A stretch of DNA of 8,629 bases from Candidatus Fonsibacter sp. (GTDB taxonomy: Bacteria; Pseudomonadota; Alphaproteobacteria; Pelagibacterales; Pelagibacteraceae): NCBI GenBank assembly GCA_009693745.1, contig SHWR01000046.1, positions 1 through 8,629 of the forward strand, written 5' to 3'. Shown here in pieces: positions 7,764-8,629 of this stretch; the first letter of the stretch is position 1, and each line of letters starts with the position of its first letter. Made by a program: the position numbers and the translations under genes. Under the pieces are notes generated by a model that worked only from the letters and a program-made list of their open reading frames with translations, did no database searches and was not told the origin of the DNA.

Positions 7764-8629
7764 TTAGGCTATCTTTTTATTTTTAAAATTTAATCTATCT
7801 TCAATTTCAGATCTAAAATGTCTTAACAATCCTTGAACTGGCCAAGCAGATCCTTCGCCAAATGCACAAATCGTATGACCTTCAATTTGCTTAGTTACAT
7901 CCATTAATATATCTAGCTCCGCAACCTCTGCGTCTCCTTTTGCAATTCTCTCCAACATTCTCCACATCCAACCAGATCCTTCTCTGCAGGGAGTACATTG
8001 ACCACAACTTTCATGCTTATAAAATCTCGCAATTCTGGCTATACATTTAACGATATCTTGTGACTTATCGATTACAACAATCCCAGCTGTTCCGAGACCA
8101 CTTTTAGCCTCAACTAAAGCATCAAAATCCATTTTTATGGTGTCACAAATCTTTTTACTAAGTAATGGCATGGAGGATCCACCTGGAATTACTGCCTGCA
8201 AATTATCCCATCCACCCACAACTCCGCCTGCATGTTTTTCAATTAAATCTTTTAAAGGTATTCCCATTTCTTCTTCAACATTACATGGGTTGTTTACGTT
8301 TCCAGAAATACAGAAAATTTTTGTACCTGTATTTTTTGGTCTACCAAACCCTGCAAACCATTTTCCACCTCTTCTTAAAATTGTTGGGACTACTGCGATT
8401 GTTTCAACATTATTTACAATAGTTGGGCAACCATAAAGTCCTATTAAAGCTGGGAATGGAGGTTTTAATCTTGGGTAACCTTTGTTACCTTCTAAGCTTT
8501 CAAGTAACGCTGTTTCTTCTCCGCAAATATAAGCGCCGGCTCCAAGATGAATATAAATGTCTAAATCAAACCCTGTACCACAAGCATTTTTTCCAAGTAA
8601 TCCTTCCTTATAAGCTTCATCAACTGCTT
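7764..8629 (-). CDS. nuoF: NADH-quinone oxidoreductase subunit F (5' end cut off)
   Basis: This is the NADH-oxidising flavoprotein subunit (NDUFV1 / 51 kDa homologue), which takes hydride from NADH onto FMN. The window shows the C-terminal 287 residues; the frame is open at the right edge. Relative to the usual 420-445 residues, roughly 140-150 are missing, including the N-terminal part of the nucleotide-binding fold. Visible motifs are GAGAYICGEETALLESLEG (flavin/NADH region), RLKPPFPALIGLYGCPTIVN, GGWDNLQAVIPGGSSMPLL, and the N3 4Fe-4S ligands SCGQCTPCREGSGW plus the later HTICAFGEGSAWP (visible-residue Cys208, 211, 214 and 254). A methionine at 8265-8267 is internal, since the residues before it (SGNVNNPCNVEEE) are conserved family sequence. 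The stop abuts the nuoG start. nuoE is the expected upstream neighbour, not seen here. Confidence 0.98.
   Translation of the reverse strand, partial: AVDEAYKEGLLGKNACGTGFDLDIYIHLGAGAYICGEETALLESLEGNKGYPRLKPPFPALIGLYGCPTIVNNVETIAVVPTILRRGGKWFAGFGRPKNTGTKIFCISGNVNNPCNVEEEMGIPLKDLIEKHAGGVVGGWDNLQAVIPGGSSMPLLSKKICDTIKMDFDALVEAKSGLGTAGIVVIDKSQDIVKCIARIARFYKHESCGQCTPCREGSGWMWRMLERIAKGDAEVAELDILMDVTKQIEGHTICAFGEGSAWPVQGLLRHFRSEIEDRLNFKNKKIA

Larger units (their letters stand above)
1..8629 (-). other. Segment of the nuo (complex I) operon, nuoF to nuoM
   Basis: Eight consecutive minus-strand genes are packed head to tail with no spacer longer than one base. Junctions in transcription order are: F/G abutting, G/H overlapping by 1 base (TAATG), H/I overlapping by 4 (ATGA), I/J overlapping by 4 (ATGA), J/K overlapping by 8, K/L abutting, and L/M separated by 1 base. 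With no room for promoters or terminators between genes, the segment is inferred to be a single polycistronic transcript starting right of the window and running past its left edge. The promoter, nuoA-E and probably nuoN would lie outside; the order of those genes is known for the family but not seen here. No 300-base gene-free stretch exists, and no regulatory site, repeat or RNA gene was recognised. Confidence 0.9.

Noticed and set aside
8265..8267. Possible nuoF start codon giving a 167-residue protein
   Set aside because: The same frame continues upstream to the window edge with clear NuoF sequence (GAGAYICGEE, GLYGCP, SGNVNNPCNVEEE), so this Met is internal and no truncated gene is implied.
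8137..8436. Two overlapping plus-strand frames (99 and 85 codons) opposite nuoF
   Set aside because: They overlap each other and lie antisense to conserved nuoF sequence, with no sign of independent coding.

Overview
The window is one uninterrupted stretch of a bacterial respiratory complex I (NADH:quinone oxidoreductase, nuo) operon, transcribed entirely from the minus strand. Reading in the direction of transcription, from the right edge to the left, it holds nuoF (5' end cut off by the window), nuoG, nuoH, nuoI, nuoJ, nuoK, nuoL and nuoM (3' end cut off by the window). This is the conserved alphabetical order of nuo clusters. No accessory gene, RNA gene, mobile element, repeat array or sizeable non-coding stretch is present, and essentially every base is coding.

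The likely source is a streamlined, AT-rich alphaproteobacterium, most plausibly of the SAR11/Pelagibacter type. The DNA is strongly AT-rich, with A/T-ending codons throughout. The proteins resemble the mitochondrial/alphaproteobacterial form of complex I: a NuoG of under 700 residues without the N7 cluster, a short NuoI with two 4Fe-4S motifs, and separate NuoC/D-type organisation implied by the order. Junctions between genes are overlapping, abutting or one base apart. The genus-level assignment is inference from composition and protein style, not proof.

Functionally the window spans both arms of the enzyme. NuoF (FMN, cluster N3) takes electrons from NADH. NuoG (clusters N1b, N4, N5) and NuoI (N6a, N6b) carry them towards the quinone. 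NuoH forms the membrane end of the quinone chamber. NuoJ and NuoK form the central hydrophilic axis, and NuoL and NuoM are antiporter-like proton-pumping subunits. All the cofactor-binding cysteines and charged channel residues I looked for in the visible parts are in place, so the operon looks intact and functional.

I found no sign of a previously undescribed system. The points listed for a second look are modest: tight junctions with few Shine-Dalgarno sequences, one strong Shine-Dalgarno inside a gene overlap, an Asp in a usually Glu position of NuoH, and a nine-base homopolymer in nuoJ.
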